This document shows positions 20,345 through 31,021 of a stretch of 64,000 nt of DNA, piece by piece. The notes below the pieces were generated by a model, which was not told the origin of the DNA, ran no database searches, and saw only the letters and a program-made list of their open reading frames with translations. The stretch is from Shewanella abyssi. GTDB taxonomy: Bacteria > Pseudomonadota > Gammaproteobacteria > Enterobacterales > Shewanellaceae. The stretch is from contig NZ_JAKIKR010000004.1 in the NCBI RefSeq assembly GCF_023284025.1, positions 84,640-148,639 of the forward strand, read 5' to 3'. Both the position numbers and the translations under genes were made by a program. Position 1 is the first letter of the stretch. Each line of letters opens with the position of its first letter.

Positions 20345-21700
20345 TTAGCGAAGGACCAAATATATGCTGGTGTTGTCTCGCTGTATTTTTAACGCGACAG
20401 AGTCTTTTTGATCTCCAAGCACAGACTTAAGTGATGTTAAGTTTTTCACTTTAGTGCGGTTCACACCGATAATCACATCTCCCTTTATCAAGCCGCTTGC
20501 TGCGGCTGGTGAGCCTTGGGCTATATCGGTAATAGTCACACCTGAATCACTAGCATTTTCAAGTTTTGCCCCTTGTAGCATTGGGTGAACAGCTCCCGCC
20601 GCGGCTGTTGCTGTTGGTGTTGATCCACCCAGTATTGCGGTAACTGACTCCTCATCACCATCACGGATTAGCCCAAATTCAACTTTGCTGCCTGCGCCCA
20701 TCGTAGCGACTTTCGCGCGTAGCTCTTGGAAGCTCTTAATCTTGCGGCCATTAACACTGACAATAATGTCGCCCACTTTAATGCCTGCCTTATCTGCGGC
20801 ACTGTCTGGCATGACTTCATTAATAAAACCACCGTGCTGGGTTTCAATGCCAAAGGCCTTTGCCAGTTCGCTGGTAAGATCTTGGCCTAATACGCCCAGT
20901 ACGCCGCGACGCACTTCACCATGTTCAATAATTTGCTCAACGAGGTTGTTGACCATGTTTGATGGAATCGCAAAACCAATACCGACATTTCCGCCACCGG
21001 GTGCCACAATGGCCGTGTTGATCCCGATGAGATCGCCGTTCAAGTTAACTAATGCCCCGCCTGAGTTACCACTATTAATCGCGGCATCAGTTTGAATAAA
21101 GTTCTCTAACATCTCAATGCCAAGGCCGCTTCGCCCCATCGCACTGACAATCCCTGACGTCACGGTTTGCCCGAGGCCAAAGGGGTTACCAATAGCGACA
21201 GCAAAGTCACCCACTCGCAGCTTGTCAGAGTCAGCCCGCTTTAGAGCCGTTAGATTTTTAGCGTCGATTTGCAATAGGGCGATATCAGATTCGGCGTCAG
21301 TACCAATGAGCTTGGCTTCAATTTCACGGCCATCGGATAATCCAATAAGAATTTCATCAGCGCCTTCAATAACATGGTTGTTGGTAACAATATATCCCTC
21401 TTCGGCGTCGATGATGACGCCCGAACCTAGCCCTTTAAACGGACGCTCCTGCACCTGCTCCCTTGGCGCGTTAGGGCCAAAGAAATAGCGAAATGCGTCA
21501 GGGACTTTTTGCTTTGAGATGTGTGTGCCTGAAACGGCTACAGCGACGACGGCTGGAGTCGTTTTTTGTAGCATCGGCGCTAAGCTAGGTAAGGTTTCAC
21601 CGCCGACCGAAAGAGGAATGGCCGCCTGAGATACAACGGGAGCTAGCGTCAAGGTTGCGCCCAAAAGGGCTGCTGAAAGTAAGGATAATTTAGTCTTCAT
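20345..21700 (-). CDS. degQ: Periplasmic serine endoprotease DegQ/DegP family
   Basis: A 451-residue HtrA protease with a cleavable signal peptide (ends near SQA), a trypsin-like domain and two PDZ domains (about 255-345 and 365-450). The triad is His in VTNNHVIEG, Asp in AESDIALLQ and Ser in NSGNSGGALVN. It degrades or refolds damaged envelope proteins. The tandem with degS favours the name degQ over degP. The Q-linker of E. coli DegP is absent, as in DegQ. Confidence 0.93.
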   Translation of the reverse strand: MKTKLSLLSAALLGATLTLAPVVSQAAIPLSVGGETLPSLAPMLQKTTPAVVAVAVSGTHISKQKVPDAFRYFFGPNAPREQVQERPFKGLGSGVIIDAEEGYIVTNNHVIEGADEILIGLSDGREIEAKLIGTDAESDIALLQIDAKNLTALKRADSDKLRVGDFAVAIGNPFGLGQTVTSGIVSAMGRSGLGIEMLENFIQTDAAINSGNSGGALVNLNGDLIGINTAIVAPGGGNVGIGFAIPSNMVNNLVEQIIEHGEVRRGVLGVLGQDLTSELAKAFGIETQHGGFINEVMPDSAADKAGIKVGDIIVSVNGRKIKSFQELRAKVATMGAGSKVEFGLIRDGDEESVTAILGGSTPTATAAAGAVHPMLQGAKLENASDSGVTITDIAQGSPAAASGLIKGDVIIGVNRTKVKNLTSLKSVLGDQKDSVALKIQRDNTSIYLVLR

Positions 21701-21795
21701 TTATACGTTGCTCCAATATCGTCAATACTAATGCATGGCTGTTCAATGTTTGCCTTGAAGAAAGGCGATTGCCATGCAGATCATATAATCTGTTG

Positions 21796-21851
21796 TATAC
21801 CCATCCTACTGAATCCTACTGAATCCTGCATCTGCAGGTAGGATGGGTATA
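21796..21851. repeat. Palindromic element upstream of degQ
   Basis: Perfect 14-bp arms (21796-21809 and 21838-21851) surround a 28-nt middle that holds a tandem TGAATCCTAC repeat and a small TGCATCTGCA palindrome. There is no T-run, so it is not a simple terminator of zapG. It could be a REP/MITE-like unit or a degQ operator. Confidence 0.6.
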
Positions 21852-21943
21852 TATCATTCGTTATTGAGTCGGACTCAAGCGAGTATCAATAAGTTCATCA
21901 TTATTAACAAAGGTTAATTTATCGATACATTACCTTTATTGAT

Positions 21944-22294
21944 TCATATTGATGCAGCCTTTTTAGTATAGGTGCTATCGGTCACCGCGCTGGGGTTATC
22001 TAGCGGCGCTATATCGGCTAGATGATTCTCAGTCGTTGGGGAGGTTAATAAGCTCGCTGAGGTATGCCATTGCTGGTTAACCTTATTGACTAGGTTGGTG
22101 AGTTCAGTCAGCTGTTTATGATGTTCGTCAAAGTGATCAACAACCTCCTGCTTATATTGGCTCAGTTCAAGTTGTGTTTGCTCTAACTGTTGTTTTTGAT
22201 TTTTATCTTGGTGTCTTCTCGTTAAAACACTATGCCCAACGTACCCAAAAACGCCACCTATAACAAAGGCTGCAAAGGTTAATGCCCATTCCAT
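21944..22294 (-). CDS. zapG: Cell division protein ZapG (YhcB/DUF1043)
   Basis: A 116-residue bitopic protein with one N-terminal membrane segment (about 3-20), then a coiled coil rich in Gln/Glu (KNQKQQLEQTQLELSQYKQ; DHFDEHHKQLTELTNLVNK) and a low-complexity tail. It links cell division and envelope growth in E. coli. I start at the ATG ending at 22294, with GGAG 7 nt upstream. The frame extends 19 codons further but that part is unlike the family. It is divergent from zapE, as usual. Confidence 0.88.
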   Translation of the reverse strand: MEWALTFAAFVIGGVFGYVGHSVLTRRHQDKNQKQQLEQTQLELSQYKQEVVDHFDEHHKQLTELTNLVNKVNQQWHTSASLLTSPTTENHLADIAPLDNPSAVTDSTYTKKAASI

Positions 22295-22447
22295 ATTGAC
22301 TCCAATAACGACTTTAATAAGAGAGATGCAGCCAAATATACATTGCGACATTCGGCCGTGGTACTATTTACTGCAATAGTTTAATTATAATTAATCGCCA
22401 AACAGCTCAAAGTGGCTGATTTGTGTTTGTCCCCTACCTATTAGAGA

Positions 22448-23566
22448 ATGATTTACGTGTCGCATTTAACTCCTTGGCAGCATTATCAACAAGATTTAAC
22501 TCGAGATGACTTTTCCTATGACGTTGCACAAGAGGAAGCGGTAAAGCAACTACAACGAGTGTTTGATGACCTGAACGCACTCAACAGCCAGGGGCGTAGC
22601 ACCAGCAAGCTGTTTTCTCTCTTTGGGAAAAAAACAAAGCGAAGCGTGCAAGGGCTTTATTTATGGGGCGGTGTTGGTCGCGGTAAGACGTATTTAATGG
22701 ATACCTTCTTTGATTCTCTTCCTAGTGAAAAAAAGCTGCGGGCGCATTTTCATCGATTTATGCACCAGTTGCATATTGATTTGGCGCAGCTACAAGGGCA
22801 ACGCGATCCGCTGGTTATTATCGCTAAAAAAATGGCGACGCAGTATCAAGTGATCTGCTTTGACGAGTTCTTTGTCTCTGACATTACTGATGCCATGTTG
22901 TTAGGTTCCTTGTTTGAATCCTTGTTTGCGGAAGGGGTCGCGCTAGTGGCGACGTCTAACATCATTCCTGATGAGCTGTATCGTAATGGTTTGCAGCGGG
23001 CGAGATTTCTACCCGCTATCGCGGCAATCAATCAGTATTGTGACATTTTAAATGTCGACTCAGGTGTCGATTACCGATTAAGAACACTTGAACAGGCTGA
23101 GATCTACCACTCACCGTTAGATGATAAAGCAGAGCAAAACCTACAAGAGTATTTTGCTAAATTAGCGCCGGAATCTGAAGTCTCAAAAGAGGGCGTGGTC
23201 ATCGATGGCCGGGTTATTGAGATCCGTCAACAGGCCCAAGGTGTGTTATTAATTGATTTTAGAGCGTTATGCGATGGTCCGCGCAGCCAACGAGATTACA
23301 TGGAGGTGGCGAGACTCTATCATACGGTGCTGCTGAGTCAGGTCGAGCAGATGGGTGAGCATTTAACCGGTGACGACATCGCGCGTCGATTCTTAGCCAT
23401 GGTGGACGAGTTTTATGAGCGTAACGTTAAATTAATTATTTCGTCAGCTGTCTCTCTAGCGGATATCTATACTGAAGGCTTACTGAATTTTGAGTTTAGA
23501 CGTTGTCGTTCGAGATTGACCGAAATGCAGTCCCACGATTATTTAGCGTTAGAGCATTTACCTTAA
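22448..23566 (+). CDS. zapE: Cell division ATPase ZapE (AFG1 family)
   Basis: A 372-residue AFG1/ZapE-type P-loop ATPase. Walker A is LWGGVGRGKTYLMD, Walker B is VICFDEFFVSDITDAM, and the sensor region ALVATSNIIPDELY follows. ZapE acts on the Z ring under low oxygen or stress in E. coli. Position divergent from zapG and before rplM-rpsI is conserved. A GTG three codons in is an alternative start. Confidence 0.93.
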   Translation: MIYVSHLTPWQHYQQDLTRDDFSYDVAQEEAVKQLQRVFDDLNALNSQGRSTSKLFSLFGKKTKRSVQGLYLWGGVGRGKTYLMDTFFDSLPSEKKLRAHFHRFMHQLHIDLAQLQGQRDPLVIIAKKMATQYQVICFDEFFVSDITDAMLLGSLFESLFAEGVALVATSNIIPDELYRNGLQRARFLPAIAAINQYCDILNVDSGVDYRLRTLEQAEIYHSPLDDKAEQNLQEYFAKLAPESEVSKEGVVIDGRVIEIRQQAQGVLLIDFRALCDGPRSQRDYMEVARLYHTVLLSQVEQMGEHLTGDDIARRFLAMVDEFYERNVKLIISSAVSLADIYTEGLLNFEFRRCRSRLTEMQSHDYLALEHLP

Positions 23567-23621
23567 GGTAAAAGCCAAGCTCTCACTGCTTTTTTGCAAG
23601 TTTGTTTGGCTCTCTAGCGGC

Positions 23622-23649
23622 CTGATTGCCTCTGTCGTGAGGCAATCAG
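23622..23649 (+). terminator. Hairpin after zapE
   Basis: A perfect 11-bp stem (23622-23632 with 23639-23649) and 6-nt loop 56 bp after zapE, but with no T-run. It may end the zapE mRNA or protect its 3' end. The rest of the 326-bp gap to rplM holds the rplM leader. Confidence 0.45.
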
Positions 23650-23714
23650 AGGGTAAACGATAGCGTTGATATCGCAAATGTTTAAAAAGAGATAGAAATT
23701 TATCTAAAAATTAG

Positions 23715-23743
23715 GTGATTTTTAACCCATCTTTGTCTATAAT
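23715..23743 (+). promoter_or_regulatory. Candidate rplM-rpsI promoter and leader
   Basis: TATAAT at 23738-23743 is a perfect -10 box, but the -35 region is weak. The roughly 150-nt leader that follows has small hairpins (CCACC/GGTGG at 23764-23779). In E. coli the rplM leader is autoregulated by L13. Whether this leader does the same is inference. Confidence 0.4.
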
Positions 23744-23892
23744 CCGCCACCTGCCCTCGTTATCCACCACTCTAGGTGGAAGTTGTAAAGCCTAATTCTT
23801 TGCTCGAAGGGGCGGGGAAAGGCATTTTTTGTGTTTTTGCCAATAATGGCATTAGCATGTGAGACAGAATTTTAACATTGGGTTTTTGTAAA

Positions 23893-24324
23893 ATGAAGAC
23901 TACTTTTACTGCTACACCAGAAACAGTCACTCGTGATTGGTTCGTCGTTGACGCCGAAGGTAAAACTTTGGGTCGTATCGCTACTGAAATAGCTTCTCGC
24001 CTACGCGGAAAGCATAAGCCAGAGTATACGCCTCATGTTGATACTGGTGACTACATCATCGTTATTAACGCTGAGAAAGTTACCGTGACTGGAAACAAAG
24101 CCAAAGGCAAAGTTTACTATTCACACTCTGGTTTCATCGGTGGCATTAAGCAGATTACTTTTGAGAAGCTGCAAGCTCATAAGCCTGAAATGATTATCGA
24201 AAAGGCTGTTAAGGGTATGCTACCTAAAGGTCCTTTGGGCCGTGCCATGTTCCGTAAGCTTAAAGTTTACGCTGGTACAGAGCATAACCACGCTGCACAA
24301 CAACCTCAAGTACTTGATATCTAA
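23893..24324 (+). CDS. rplM: 50S ribosomal protein L13
   Basis: About 143 residues, the family length. The core motifs [19 protein letters not shown] and [20 protein letters not shown] are present. It starts at the ATG at 23893. Five further codons upstream are open but not part of L13. It is 14 nt before rpsI, and the two form the standard operon. Confidence 0.97.
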   Translation: MKTTFTATPETVTRDWFVVDAEGKTLGRIATEIASRLRGKHKPEYTPHVDTGDYIIVINAEKVTVTGNKAKGKVYYSHSGFIGGIKQITFEKLQAHKPEMIIEKAVKGMLPKGPLGRAMFRKLKVYAGTEHNHAAQQPQVLDI

Positions 24325-24338
24325 ACGGGATTATAGCA

Positions 24339-24731
24339 ATGGCTGCAACTCAATACTACGGCACTGGCCGTCGCAAAACTTCTACTGCTCGTGTATTCGT
24401 TAAAGTAGGTACTGGTAACATCACTGTTAACAAACTACCTCTAGACGAATATTTCGGTCGTGAAACTTCTCGCATGGTTGTTCGTCAGCCTCTAGAGCTA
24501 GTTGCAATGACTGATAAGTTAGACATCATGGTAACTGTTAAGGGTGGTGGTAACACTGGCCAAGCAGGTGCTATTCGTCACGGTATTACCCGTGCGTTGA
24601 TGGAAATTGACGAGACTCTACGTCCTTCTCTACGTGCTGCTGGTTTCGTTACCCGTGATGCTCGTCAAGTTGAGCGTAAGAAAGTTGGCCTACGTAAAGC
24701 ACGTAAGAAGCCACAATTCTCAAAGCGTTAA
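24339..24731 (+). CDS. rpsI: 30S ribosomal protein S9
   Basis: A 130-residue protein ([16 protein letters not shown] at the start, C-terminal RKKPQFSKR tail that reaches the P-site tRNA). It is co-transcribed with rplM and followed by a strong terminator. Confidence 0.98.
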   Translation: MAATQYYGTGRRKTSTARVFVKVGTGNITVNKLPLDEYFGRETSRMVVRQPLELVAMTDKLDIMVTVKGGGNTGQAGAIRHGITRALMEIDETLRPSLRAAGFVTRDARQVERKKVGLRKARKKPQFSKR

Positions 24732-24750
24732 TTTTCGCTTTCAGAATTCA

Positions 24751-24779
24751 AAAAACCCAGCTATATGCTGGGTTTTTTA
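24751..24779 (+). terminator. Terminator after rpsI
   Basis: A 9-bp stem with A-tract on one side and T-tract on the other (AAACCCAGC/GCTGGGTTT around a 5-nt loop), 20 bp after the stop. Confidence 0.9.
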
Positions 24780-25210
24780 TTGCCTGAAAATAGTCAGCTT
24801 GCTCAACGACTACCCCATCAACTTCACCTGCATTTTGAGCGACAGCGCATCTCTTTGTTTATCTAAGCTGTTTTCGACCGTACTGGTTAAACCTACTCAT
24901 TACTATTAAGGCTCGTTATGCAGTGTGCAGGTAGCGCACAGGAGCGTATATGCACTTAGTATGTTGTTCTAGCTCTCTGGTTTGGGTTATGTTGGATTTT
25001 TCTCTTAGTGGACTGCAGAGCGTATAAAAGCGCTATGAGTTGAAGTTTCGCTGAGGAGTTAGACATATCTCCGACATTTATCGTCGCTTATGCTTACTAT
25101 ATGATGACTAGGCAGCGACTCGAAAACTTCAGCGGTTGAAATAGACTGTTATTGTGAGGTGGTAAAGTGCTTTTACATTGTTCACTGTTCGGTATAGGAG
25201 ATACTTTGTT
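24780..25210. other. Gene-free interval before yjeT
   Basis: About 430 bp without a convincing gene. The open frames that cross it (a plus frame running out of rpsI and a minus frame under yjeT) have no ribosome-binding site and no protein-like composition. No tRNA or recognised structured RNA was seen. It presumably holds the yjeT-purA promoter. Confidence 0.5.
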
Positions 25211-25399
25211 ATGTCTTTTGAGTTAATCATGCTTTCGTTGGGTTTGGTGTTAATAATTGAAGGAATTGGTCCTCTTTTGTTTCCAAATCGTTGGCGAGCG
25301 TATTTAAAAGAAATTTCCAATCAAAATCAGCAGCTTTTGCAACGTTTAGGTGGTTCTTTAGTCACCGTCGGTGTCGTTATATTGATTATTTTTTCATAA
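25211..25399 (+). CDS. yjeT: DUF2065 inner-membrane protein YjeT
   Basis: A 62-residue protein of the DUF2065 family with two membrane segments and the conserved EGIGPLLFPNRWR loop between them. Start at ATG 25211 with AGGAG about 11 nt upstream. Eleven open codons before it are not used. Function is unknown. As in E. coli it precedes purA. Confidence 0.87.
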   Translation: MSFELIMLSLGLVLIIEGIGPLLFPNRWRAYLKEISNQNQQLLQRLGGSLVTVGVVILIIFS

Positions 25400-25432
25400 A
25401 ATACTTGCCTACCGCCCCTATAGATCTGCTAA

Positions 25433-26761
<1,329 letters not shown>

Positions 26762-26768
26762 TAAGAAG

Positions 26769-26792
26769 AGGCCGCGATTAGCGGCCTTTTTA
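26769..26792 (+). terminator. Terminator after purA
   Basis: A perfect 7-bp AGGCCGC/GCGGCCT stem with a 5-nt loop and T-run, 8 bp after the purA stop. Confidence 0.88.
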
Positions 26793-26960
26793 TTGGAAGC
26801 TAATTTATAAAACCACTGTAATCAGAAATGGTTAATGTGCAGGTAGTGCTCAAGAAATGCGTTATACTGCCGATGACAAAAGACAGAACATGCTCAGGGT
26901 TCGCTGTTAGCGGCCTCGATATTTAGCGCTTGAATTAACCCACTGTCATTGAGAGAATTT

Positions 26961-27584
26961 ATGCTGCGTTATGTATTAATTATTGTAATATCGATAATTT
27001 CTGTACCTAGTTGGGCGACGCCCAAAGCGGTAGACGTCTATACTCAAGAGCAACTTGTTGAGTTAATTCGCAGCAAAAGCTATTTAACTCAAGTTAAAGG
27101 CGATGACTGTCAAATTGTAGAAGATATTGAAGCAAGAGCTGAGGTGTTAAAGCAGCCTTTGTATCAGTACCTTTGGGCTGAAATGCTGAATTTCGGGATC
27201 TGCGTAAAGGCCAATCCGCCGCGCGGGATCTCGATGTTAAAAACCTCAGCACAGCAAGGCAGTGCTGAAGCCATGGTAAGAATGGCAGAGTATTACCATG
27301 ACGGAAAATTCGTTATGGAAGATAAAGAACGTGCTGTGCACTATGTGCTACCAGCAGCCGCGACAGGTGATCTGCCGGCGAGAATAATGTTGGTTCGGTT
27401 ATTTGGTGAAGGCTATGGTAGCCCCCGCGATTATGAAACTGGCTTTCATTGGCTATACAACGAAGTGTTTAGCGATGAAACAACTCAGACTGAAGCAATT
27501 AATTTGTTAAAGGTGTTAGAGGCAAAAATGCCGCCCAGCGCAGTTGCTAGGGCAAAGAAAGAACACCTGACAACGCAACAATAA
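26961..27584 (+). CDS. motX: Sodium-driven polar flagellar motor protein MotX
   Basis: A 207-residue secreted protein: signal peptide (MLRYVLIIVISIISVPSWA) followed by Sel1-like repeats (GISMLKTSAQQGSAEAMVRM; AEYYHDGKFVMEDKERAVHY; GYGSPRDYETGFHWLYN). MotX with MotY forms the T ring that holds the stator at the polar flagellum of Vibrio and Shewanella. From memory, S. oneidensis motX sits between purA and rnr, as here. GAGAGA precedes the ATG at 26961. It could otherwise be called a generic Sel1 protein. Confidence 0.82.
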   Translation: MLRYVLIIVISIISVPSWATPKAVDVYTQEQLVELIRSKSYLTQVKGDDCQIVEDIEARAEVLKQPLYQYLWAEMLNFGICVKANPPRGISMLKTSAQQGSAEAMVRMAEYYHDGKFVMEDKERAVHYVLPAAATGDLPARIMLVRLFGEGYGSPRDYETGFHWLYNEVFSDETTQTEAINLLKVLEAKMPPSAVARAKKEHLTTQQ

Positions 27585-27624
27585 GCATAGCTGACAGCAG
27601 TTATGCCAATAATTTGGAACATGA

Positions 27625-30048
27625 ATGATACAAGATCCACATATTAAGCGAGAGCAAGAAAAGTACGACAATCCTATCCCAAGTCGTGAGTATATTTTGG
27701 AATACTTACGCTCTCAAACGTCCCCGTTAACCCGTGAACATATTGCAAACGCGCTCAACATCGAAGGTGAAGAGCAGCTAGAGGCGATACGTCGTCGTTT
27801 GCGAGCTATGGAGCGTGACGGTGAATTGGTGTTTACTCGCGGTAAAGCCTATGGCTTACCAGAAAGAATGGATTTGCTGACTGGCACCGTCATAGGCCAT
27901 CGTGATGGCTTTGGGTTCTTAAAGTTAGCAGAGGGCGGTGACGACCTCTATATACACAACCGTGATATGGCGATGTACTTTCATGGTGATAAAGTGCTGG
28001 CGCAAAAAGCAGGCGTTGACCGTAAAGGCCGCCGTGAAGCTAGAATCGTGCGTTTAGTTGAGCAGCGAAGCGCTGCACTTGTTGGCCGCTTCCACCTTGA
28101 TGCCGGTATGGGCTTCGTTATCGCTGATGACCGCCGCGTCACTCAAGAGATACTGATCCCTGAAGAGGATCGTTTAGGCGCAAGACAGGGCGATATCGTT
28201 GTTTTAGAGCTAACCCGTCGACCTGGGCGCTATGTCAAAGCGGCCGCGAAAGTCACTGAAGTACTGGGCCAGCAAATGGCGCCGGGTATGGAAATTGAAA
28301 TTGCACTGCGCAATTATGACTTACCACATGAGTGGTCAGGGCTGATTGAGAAAAAGCTACGTAAAATCCCAGATGAAGTTACCGAAGCAGACAAAGAGGG
28401 TCGAGTCGACCTGCGTCATTTGCCGCTAGTGACCATTGATGGCGAAGATGCACGTGATTTTGATGATGCAGTCTATGCAGAAAAGAAGAAGTCAGGTGGT
28501 TGGCGTTTATGGGTCGCCATTGCTGATGTAAGCCATTATGTGCGTACAGAGTCAGCATTAGACAGGGAAGCACGTTCACGGGGCAACTCGGTTTACTTCC
28601 CATCGCAAGTGATCCCTATGTTGCCAGAGAAGATCTCTAACGGGCTCTGCTCTTTGATGCCTGAGGTTGACCGTCTTTGTATGGTCGCTGAGATGACGAT
28701 CTCTGCTGCGGGTAAGCTATCAGGCTATAAGTTTTATCCTGCGGTAATGCACTCGCATGCACGTCTAACCTATACCCAGGTTGCAGACATGCTTGAAGGC
28801 GGTGAGGTGAGTGATAAGCTTAAACCTATATTCCCGCATCTGCAGACCTTGCAATCCTTGTATCTGACTCTTGATGGTATTCGTGCAGATCGTGGTGCCA
28901 TTGCTTTTGAAACCACAGAGACGCAGTTTGTATTTAATGAACAGCGTAAAATCGAAAAGATCGTACCGAGTAATCGTAATCAAGCCCATAAGATCATTGA
29001 AGAGTGCATGATCTTGGCAAACGTTGCCTCGGCTAAGTTTGTTAGAAAGCATAAAGGTGAAGTCTTGTACCGGGTACATGAATCGCCATCGGAGCAAAAG
29101 CTCACTAACTTTAAGGACTTCCTTAAAGAGCGTGGTTTGACGATGGAGGGCGGACTAGCGCCAACGCCAAAAGATTACCAAGCGGTGATGGAGCAAATTG
29201 CAGACAGACCCGATGCTGAACTCATTCAAATAATGTTGCTGCGTTCAATGAAACAAGCAACATATACACCTGATAATGAAGGTCATTTTGGCTTAGCATT
29301 AGAGGAGTACTCGCACTTCACCTCGCCAATTCGTCGCTATCCTGACTTGATATTGCACCGAGTGATCCGTTACTTGTTAGAAAAACAAGAGGGTGATCAG
29401 CCCGAGCAGTGGACTGCTGACGGCGGTTACTGCTACAAGATTGAAGAGCTTGATCAGCTTGGTGTCGAGTGTTCAACCACAGAGCGACGCGCAGATGAAG
29501 CGACGCGTGATGTCAGTGATTGGCTTAAATGTGAGTTCATGCAGGACCATGTGGGTGATACGTTTGAAGCTGTTGTCGCATCAGTGACTCACTTCGGTAT
29601 GTTTGTTCGTCTCAATGACCTGTTCATCGATGGCTTGGTGCATATCTCAAGCCTAGGCAGTGATTATTATCAGTACGATAATATGCGCCAGCGTTTAGTT
29701 GGTGAGGCTTCTGGGCAAGTGTATCAAATCGGCGATACGGTCACGGTAAAAGTGGCTGCCGTTAATCTCGATGACCGTCAAATAGATCTTATGATGGAAG
29801 GCGACTCGGCAGGCGGTAAGCGTCGTAAGCCGAGCAAGCCGATGACCGCCAGAGAGCGGGTTAATCGCGAAGGCGCCAAACTTGCTGATAAAGAGAAGAG
29901 CGCTGCTAAAGGCAAGCGCTCACGATCTGGCAGTAAAAATAAATCAAGCAGTGGTGCTAAAGCCACCACGACTAAGACAAAAGCTTCAGCAACAAAGTCT
30001 TCGGCTAAAAATGCCAAGCCAGCGAAGCGTAAAACGAGTAAGAAATAG
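27625..30048 (+). CDS. rnr: Ribonuclease R
   Basis: An 807-residue processive 3'-5' exoribonuclease. Domain order: N-terminal HTH (about 20-80), cold-shock domains, the RNB catalytic domain with [12 protein letters not shown], an S1 domain ([20 protein letters not shown], about 645-725), and a Lys/Ser/Ala-rich basic tail. It degrades structured RNA and takes part in trans-translation and cold adaptation. It is directly followed by rlmB with no gap. Confidence 0.97.
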   Translation: MIQDPHIKREQEKYDNPIPSREYILEYLRSQTSPLTREHIANALNIEGEEQLEAIRRRLRAMERDGELVFTRGKAYGLPERMDLLTGTVIGHRDGFGFLKLAEGGDDLYIHNRDMAMYFHGDKVLAQKAGVDRKGRREARIVRLVEQRSAALVGRFHLDAGMGFVIADDRRVTQEILIPEEDRLGARQGDIVVLELTRRPGRYVKAAAKVTEVLGQQMAPGMEIEIALRNYDLPHEWSGLIEKKLRKIPDEVTEADKEGRVDLRHLPLVTIDGEDARDFDDAVYAEKKKSGGWRLWVAIADVSHYVRTESALDREARSRGNSVYFPSQVIPMLPEKISNGLCSLMPEVDRLCMVAEMTISAAGKLSGYKFYPAVMHSHARLTYTQVADMLEGGEVSDKLKPIFPHLQTLQSLYLTLDGIRADRGAIAFETTETQFVFNEQRKIEKIVPSNRNQAHKIIEECMILANVASAKFVRKHKGEVLYRVHESPSEQKLTNFKDFLKERGLTMEGGLAPTPKDYQAVMEQIADRPDAELIQIMLLRSMKQATYTPDNEGHFGLALEEYSHFTSPIRRYPDLILHRVIRYLLEKQEGDQPEQWTADGGYCYKIEELDQLGVECSTTERRADEATRDVSDWLKCEFMQDHVGDTFEAVVASVTHFGMFVRLNDLFIDGLVHISSLGSDYYQYDNMRQRLVGEASGQVYQIGDTVTVKVAAVNLDDRQIDLMMEGDSAGGKRRKPSKPMTARERVNREGAKLADKEKSAAKGKRSRSGSKNKSSSGAKATTTKTKASATKSSAKNAKPAKRKTSKK

Positions 30049-30792
30049 ATGAAAAAGCAAGATGTTACCTTTGGTTTACATGCCGTTGAAGCTGTATTTA
30101 AAAATAGTCCTGAGCGCGTTATCGAAATGTGGGTGCTACAAGGTCGCGATGATAAACGACTGACGCCAATATTAGAGATTGCAGCGCAGTGGGGCGTAAC
30201 CGTTCAGTATGCTTCACGCAAAGCATTAGACGATAAGTCTGATGGCGGTCAACACCAAGGCGTAGTGGCTAAAGTGAAACCAGCCAAAATTCTTAATGAC
30301 AATGATCTAAATGCGATGCTGGAAACAACTGAAACACCTTTCTTATTGATTTTGGATGGGGTGACAGATCCACACAACTTGGGTGCTTGTTTACGTAACG
30401 CCGATGCGGCTGGCGTGCAGGGTGTTATTGTACCGAAAGACAACTCTGTCGGTTTAACGCCAGTTGTCAGTAAAGTCGCTTGCGGCGCAGCTGAGATAGT
30501 TCCTTTATACCAGGTGACTAACCTTGCGCGAACAATGCGTAGCTTACAAGATAAAGGCATCTGGATTATTGGCGCGGCAGGAGAGGCTGATTGTGAGCTT
30601 TATCAAGCTAGCCTTACAGGCCCACTTGCTATTGCGATGGGGGCAGAAGATAAAGGCCTGCGCCGTTTAACACGCGAGAGCTGCGATACACTGGTATCTA
30701 TTCCGATGGCGGGTAGTGTTTCAAGCTTAAACGTTTCAGTGGCTACCGGCGTTTGCTTGTTTGAAGCTGTACGTCAACGACTCGCTAAGTAA
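30049..30792 (+). CDS. rlmB: 23S rRNA (guanosine-2'-O-)-methyltransferase RlmB
   Basis: A 247-residue SPOUT methyltransferase modifying G2251 in E. coli numbering. An N-terminal substrate-binding domain (about 5-80) precedes the SPOUT knot with [26 protein letters not shown] and [16 protein letters not shown]. Its ATG directly follows the rnr TAG. Confidence 0.96.
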   Translation: MKKQDVTFGLHAVEAVFKNSPERVIEMWVLQGRDDKRLTPILEIAAQWGVTVQYASRKALDDKSDGGQHQGVVAKVKPAKILNDNDLNAMLETTETPFLLILDGVTDPHNLGACLRNADAAGVQGVIVPKDNSVGLTPVVSKVACGAAEIVPLYQVTNLARTMRSLQDKGIWIIGAAGEADCELYQASLTGPLAIAMGAEDKGLRRLTRESCDTLVSIPMAGSVSSLNVSVATGVCLFEAVRQRLAK

Positions 30793-30837
30793 GTCGCTTA
30801 CTATGGCCTAGTTTGCTGCATAAGAACTTAATTAAAA

Positions 30838-30872
30838 TTGCCGAAGTGGTTTATGCCTCTTCGGCATTTTTG
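30838..30872 (+). terminator. Terminator after rlmB
   Basis: A perfect 8-bp TGCCGAAG/CTTCGGCA stem with a 12-nt loop and five Ts. Confidence 0.85.
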
Positions 30873-31021
30873 TATTTGAAGGGTATCAAAGTAAACAGAC
30901 TCGCTCATTCTGGCAAAATTTTGTGGCTGTTTTTACTTAATTGCTATTTAACTTTTATACAACATGCAGTAGTTTGATTAGGCTAATAAAAATGGTATCA
31001 CTCTAAAAACAGGATGTTTAA

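Noticed and set aside
24607..24909. 100-codon frame running out of rpsI
   Set aside because: It is the shifted frame of rpsI followed by passage through the rpsI terminator.
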